Shown piece after piece: positions 40,770 to 43,725 of a DNA stretch of 43,725 bases; positions within the stretch are counted from its first letter, which is position 1; each line of letters begins with the position of its first letter. Source of the DNA: Caulobacteraceae bacterium (GTDB lineage: Bacteria; Pseudomonadota; Alphaproteobacteria; Caulobacterales; Caulobacteraceae). The notes below the pieces were generated by a model. That model worked only from the letters and a program-made list of their open reading frames with translations. It made no database searches and had not been told where the DNA came from. The position numbers and the translations under genes are program-made. Location: assembly GCA_025450315.1 (NCBI GenBank), contig JANWHQ010000132.1:1-43725 (forward strand), written 5' to 3'.

Positions 40770-42322
40770 GAGCTCCGCGCCCGACGCTGGCCGATGGTCG
40801 GCAGGGCCTCGAAGCCCTGGACGCTGGGCTGGGGCCAAACCAGGCCCAGCGCCTGGATCCGGCGCACGCCGGCCTTGGCCAGCAGGGCCCTCGGCGCCTC
40901 GTCGGTCGCGAAGTCGCCGTCGACGCCATGGGACGAGCCGGTCCAGAGGTCGAAGCCGACCAGCCGTCCCTCGTCCCTGAGCCGCGCCAGGACCGGCAGG
41001 TCGGCGCCCCAGCTGGCCAGGCTGCGGCCGGCGGCCCAGCCCCGGCCGTGGAGGTCGAAGGGGACCAGCACGAAGGCGGCGTGCTCGGCCAGCGCCGGGC
41101 CGTGGGCGGCCAGCACCTCGGCGTCGACGACACAGGCGAGATCGCAGGGCGTGCGCTCGAAGCCCAGACCCAGCGACATCACCCGCGCGCCCTCCCGCCG
41201 GGCCGCCTCGACCTCGGCCGGATCGGCTGCCTCCCCGGCCAGCAGCCAGGGCCCGCGGGCCCGGCCGTCCTGGGCGAACCAGGCCCAGGCCGGGGTCACC
41301 GGCCGAAGCTGCGGCGTCACCACCCGGCCCGGCTCGCGCGGCCTGGCCGGCAGGTCCAGCGCCGCCTCCCACAGCGGCGCCACGGCCTCGGGCGACCAGT
41401 GCGCCTGAAGATAGGCCCGCGCCTCGGCGGCCCGCGCCCGGGCTTCATCGGGCCTCAGCAGCACCGCCTCCAGCCCCGCGCGCCAGTCGCCGATCCAGCA
41501 GAACGGCGAGAACTCGCCGTAGCTGTCCAGCCGGTCGGCCACGACCGGGACCCCGGCCGAGAGCGCCAGGGTCAGGCGATTGTGCGTCTTCGCCGCGACG
41601 AAGGGATTGTCGGACAGGGGGAGCAGCACCGCGTCGGCGCGCGCCAGCTCCCCGGCGAAGCTCTGCGGGGTCCAGGCCACGAAGCGGGCCGGGACCGGCA
41701 GCCCGGCGGAAACCTCGGCGAACCGCGCCTCGCTGTCGCTGCAGACCACCAGCTCGAACGGCCGCAGCGCCTGGGCCTCGGCCAGGACATCCTTGACCAG
41801 CAGCAGATCCGCCATCCCGGCGGGGGCGTTGGGCGAGCCGTGCCGGCCGAACCACAGCAGCCGCGCCGGCTGACCCTGAGGCGTCGGGGGCCCGGCCGGT
41901 ACGCTGGCCTGCTCGTAGGCGTCCGGCGCCACGGCCGGCGTCTCCTGCAGGCCCGCATGGGCCTGGACCGAGCGCGCCAGCACGGGGGTGGAGCACACCA
42001 CCTTGTCGCAGAGGGCGATCATGGCCAGGAGGCCCTCGCGCGCCTCGCGGTACTTGGGCAGGTCCAGCGGATTGAAGAAATGGTCGTCGCAGAGGTCGAG
42101 GATCACCCGCTTGCCGGCCGCCTTCAGCCGCCGCGCCAGCTTGCGGTCCTCCGGTCCATAGGCCTTGGAGAACACCACCGTGCGGTAGCGGTCGACATAG
42201 GCCGCATCGAACGCCTCCACCTGCTGGCCGCGGGCCTTCAGGAAGGCGATCGGCTCCAGCACGCGATAGCGGTAGGAGGCGATGGTCGGGTCCTGGGCGC
42301 GGGCCTTGAAGGCCAGGGTCAT
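40766..42322 (-). CDS. GT-B glycosyltransferase with unassigned C-terminal extension
   Basis: 518 residues. The N-terminal 350 residues are GT4-like: ASYRYRVLEPIAFLKARGQQ, VVFSKAYGPEDRKLARRLKA, ILDLCDDHFFNP, RLLWFGRHGSPNAPAGM and a donor-side ADAVLLPLSDNPFVAAKTHN, RLTLALSAGVPVVA. Residues about 350-518 form a further compact alpha/beta region (WLLAGEAADPAEVEAARREG, CDLACVVDAEVLAAHGPALA, GFDLWTGSSHGVDGDFATDE) that I do not recognise. It is divergent from the coiled-coil gene across 69 nt and probably acts in the same glycan system. Confidence 0.7.
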   Translation of the reverse strand: MTLAFKARAQDPTIASYRYRVLEPIAFLKARGQQVEAFDAAYVDRYRTVVFSKAYGPEDRKLARRLKAAGKRVILDLCDDHFFNPLDLPKYREAREGLLAMIALCDKVVCSTPVLARSVQAHAGLQETPAVAPDAYEQASVPAGPPTPQGQPARLLWFGRHGSPNAPAGMADLLLVKDVLAEAQALRPFELVVCSDSEARFAEVSAGLPVPARFVAWTPQSFAGELARADAVLLPLSDNPFVAAKTHNRLTLALSAGVPVVADRLDSYGEFSPFCWIGDWRAGLEAVLLRPDEARARAAEARAYLQAHWSPEAVAPLWEAALDLPARPREPGRVVTPQLRPVTPAWAWFAQDGRARGPWLLAGEAADPAEVEAARREGARVMSLGLGFERTPCDLACVVDAEVLAAHGPALAEHAAFVLVPFDLHGRGWAAGRSLASWGADLPVLARLRDEGRLVGFDLWTGSSHGVDGDFATDEAPRALLAKAGVRRIQALGLVWPQPSVQGFEALPTIGQRRARSS

Positions 42323-42391
42323 GAACGGGGCTCGCTTGCGGGACGGCGGAAAATCTGTTCGGGCTTGGTCAGTTTACCAAGGCTCGGCCGG

Positions 42392-43021
42392 ATGGCGTCG
42401 GAGAATTCTGAGGACAGCGAGCACAAGGACGCCGACGCCCTGGCCGGCGAGGTCAAGGCGCTGCGCGCCCTGCTGGAGGAGCTGCAGGCCGAGCTCAGGC
42501 CCGCGGTGCAGTCCTCCCTGCGCGAACGGTCCTCGCAGCTGCAGCAGCTGGGCGGCGAGCTCGACGAGCGGCGGGCCAAGGCCGAACGGCTGGCCGCCGC
42601 GCTCGATGCCGCCGAGGCCAGGGCGGCGGAGCTGGAGCGGGAAGCCGGGCGCTGGAAGGACGCCGCCCGCCGGGGGCTGGACGAGATCGCCGAGCGGGCC
42701 AGGGCCGCGGCCGCGCGTTTCGAGCAGCAGACTCAGGCGCTGAACCAGGCCCTTACCGCCATCAAGGCCGAGCTGGCGTCGAGCCAGGCCCAGGCCGCCG
42801 CCGCCGTCCAGGCCCGCGACGCCGCCGCCGCCCTCGCCGAGCGCGGCCAGCGCCGCGCGCGGGCGCTGAAGGCCAAGGTGCTGGAGCGCGAGCGCCGCCG
42901 CATGCGCATGGCCAGGTCCCTGTCCTGGCGGATCACCGCGCCGCTGCGCTGGATCCCGGCGGCCCTGAACCGGCTGATGAAGCGCGGCGCGCGCCTCAGG
43001 CGGCGGATGCTGAAGCGCTGA
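42392..43021 (+). CDS. Stand-alone coiled-coil protein with basic SWRITAPLR tail
   Basis: 209 residues from ATG 42392; the far longer open frame upstream is a shadow. Residues 15-160 are an uninterrupted heptad-rich coiled coil (EVKALRALLEELQAELRPAV, AERLAAALDAAEARAAELER). The last 45 residues turn strongly basic and end ARSLSWRITAPLRWIPAALN, then KRGARLRRRMLKR. S-x-SWRITAPLR segments recur at coiled-coil ends in surface-polysaccharide proteins (glycosyltransferases, methyltransferases); here there is no enzyme domain attached. The final TGA overlaps the next ATG, so it is coupled with the following gene. Confidence 0.75.
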   Translation: MASENSEDSEHKDADALAGEVKALRALLEELQAELRPAVQSSLRERSSQLQQLGGELDERRAKAERLAAALDAAEARAAELEREAGRWKDAARRGLDEIAERARAAAARFEQQTQALNQALTAIKAELASSQAQAAAAVQARDAAAALAERGQRRARALKAKVLERERRRMRMARSLSWRITAPLRWIPAALNRLMKRGARLRRRMLKR

Positions 43022-43725
43022 TGGCGACGGCGGCCTGGAAAATCCCGCGGGACTGGCGGCCGAGCCTGGTGGCCCGCACGGCGCTCTATCCGGCGATCTA
43101 CCTGCGCTGGGCCGGGCATCGCGCGGCCATCTCGGCCGACCCGCCCTTCGGCCAATGGGCGGGCGCCGATCTTCGGGTGCTGGTCGCCGACGGGCCGCTG
43201 GGCGAGGACGACCGCGAGCTGATGACCCGCACCGCCGCGCGGGGGCTCCAGCTGCTGCTGGCGCCCCAGGCCGGCCTTTTGGAGGCGGACCTCGCCTTCG
43301 CCGCCGGGCTCGGCTGCCGCATCGCCGCCTGGCGCGATCCCGGGCCCCTCGCCGCGCCCCCGCCGATCCGGCCGGGAGCCCGGAGCCTCGAGGTCACCGG
43401 CCTGCCGGCCCGGATGGCCGAGGACCGGCTCGTGCTGGCCGAGCTCGGCCTCTCCATCGCCGCCGACGAACCGCCTGCCGGGCCCCGCATCCTGGCCCTC
43501 GCGGACCGCCCCGAGAGCCTCCTGGCCATCTCGCCGGCCATCGAGCAGCGCCTGGCCCTGGGCGGCGCCGAGCTCGTGGCGATCGACGAGCGCCAGGCGT
43601 CCCTGGCCCAGCTCCAGGGCGCCGAGGCGGTGCTGTGCGTCCATCCCGGCGCGGCGCCGGACGATCCGAGGCCGGCGCAATGGGCGCGGACGGCCCTGTT
43701 CGCCGGATCGCCGGTGATCGCCGCC
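43021..43725 (+). CDS. Probable glycosyltransferase, N-terminal part (runs off right edge)
   Basis: The frame from ATG 43021 stays open to the end of the window (235 codons, no stop). The opening (WKIPRDWRPSLVARTALYPA) and a later Rossmann-like alternation (LRVLVADGPLGEDDRELMTR, GPRILALADRPESLLAI, GAEAVLCVHPGAAP) are followed at the edge by WARTALFAGSPVIAA, a pattern common in GT-B glycosyltransferases near the donor site. Only family-level inference is possible. It is coupled to the coiled-coil gene by a TGATG overlap. Confidence 0.5.
   Translation, partial: MATAAWKIPRDWRPSLVARTALYPAIYLRWAGHRAAISADPPFGQWAGADLRVLVADGPLGEDDRELMTRTAARGLQLLLAPQAGLLEADLAFAAGLGCRIAAWRDPGPLAAPPPIRPGARSLEVTGLPARMAEDRLVLAELGLSIAADEPPAGPRILALADRPESLLAISPAIEQRLALGGAELVAIDERQASLAQLQGAEAVLCVHPGAAPDDPRPAQWARTALFAGSPVIAA

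Noticed and set aside
38801-43021. 1406-codon plus-strand frame
   Set aside because: Only the last 209 codons (from 42392) make a sensible protein; the rest is a shadow of the DUF3857 gene and of the opposite-strand glycosyltransferase.

Overview
The window is high-GC (visibly well above 65%) and dense in genes. Its gene content is that of a Caulobacteraceae alphaproteobacterium (Caulobacter/Phenylobacterium-like): a DUF2336 protein, a MucR/Ros regulator, the rnd-lptC-lptA-lptB-rpoN-hpf-ptsN order, hsp20 paired with DUF1150, and hrcA-grpE facing rph. The genus is inferred from gene content and codon use only; no marker search could be run.

Positions 1-16.5 kb are mostly housekeeping. A truncated mnmC-like oxidoreductase opens the window, followed by DUF2336, mucR, PAS and CHAD genes, then ihfB-mscL on the minus strand and tRNA-Leu(CAG). 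The run rnd-lptCAB-rpoN-hpf-ptsN links LPS transport, sigma-54, ribosome hibernation and the nitrogen PTS. A REP-like double hairpin separates it from the convergent hsp20-DUF1150 pair, which has a good sigma-32-type promoter. A Kdo-hydroxylase-like dioxygenase, tRNA-Ala(GGC), hrcA-grpE, rph, a 37-residue membrane micro-ORF under a set of inverted repeats, and a YozG-type HTH/DUF2975 pair complete this part.

Positions 16.6-20.9 kb hold a compact three-gene unit: a periplasmic cupredoxin-like protein, a membrane HAMP/degenerate-GGDEF/EAL protein with a Cache-like periplasmic region, and an outer-membrane beta-barrel protein.

Positions 20.9-37.6 kb are a surface-glycan locus. A long minus-strand series runs GT2 - NeuB-like synthase - SDR - aldehyde dehydrogenase - orphan - gmd - fcl - capsule-type transferase - GT4 - hexapeptide acyltransferase. 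Diverging from it is an epimerase - CMP-sugar synthetase - transketolase operon. gmd/fcl make GDP-L-fucose. The NeuB homologue and cytidylyltransferase imply a CMP-activated ulosonic acid, but none of the usual pseudaminic, legionaminic or neuraminic precursor enzymes is in the window. Instead there are an SDR, an aldehyde dehydrogenase, an epimerase and a fused transketolase. This is the best candidate for an undescribed pathway. A lower-GC patch (about 28.56-30.89 kb: orphan plus aldehyde dehydrogenase) looks acquired separately.

Positions 37.6-43.7 kb carry an ArsR-SRPBCC-small membrane protein operon with a pair of palindromic operators over its promoter, a DUF3857/transglutaminase exported protein, a glycosyltransferase with an unassigned C-terminal extension, a stand-alone coiled-coil protein ending in a basic SWRITAPLR segment, and a truncated gene, probably another glycosyltransferase, at the right edge. 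No insertion sequences, prophage genes or CRISPR arrays were seen.
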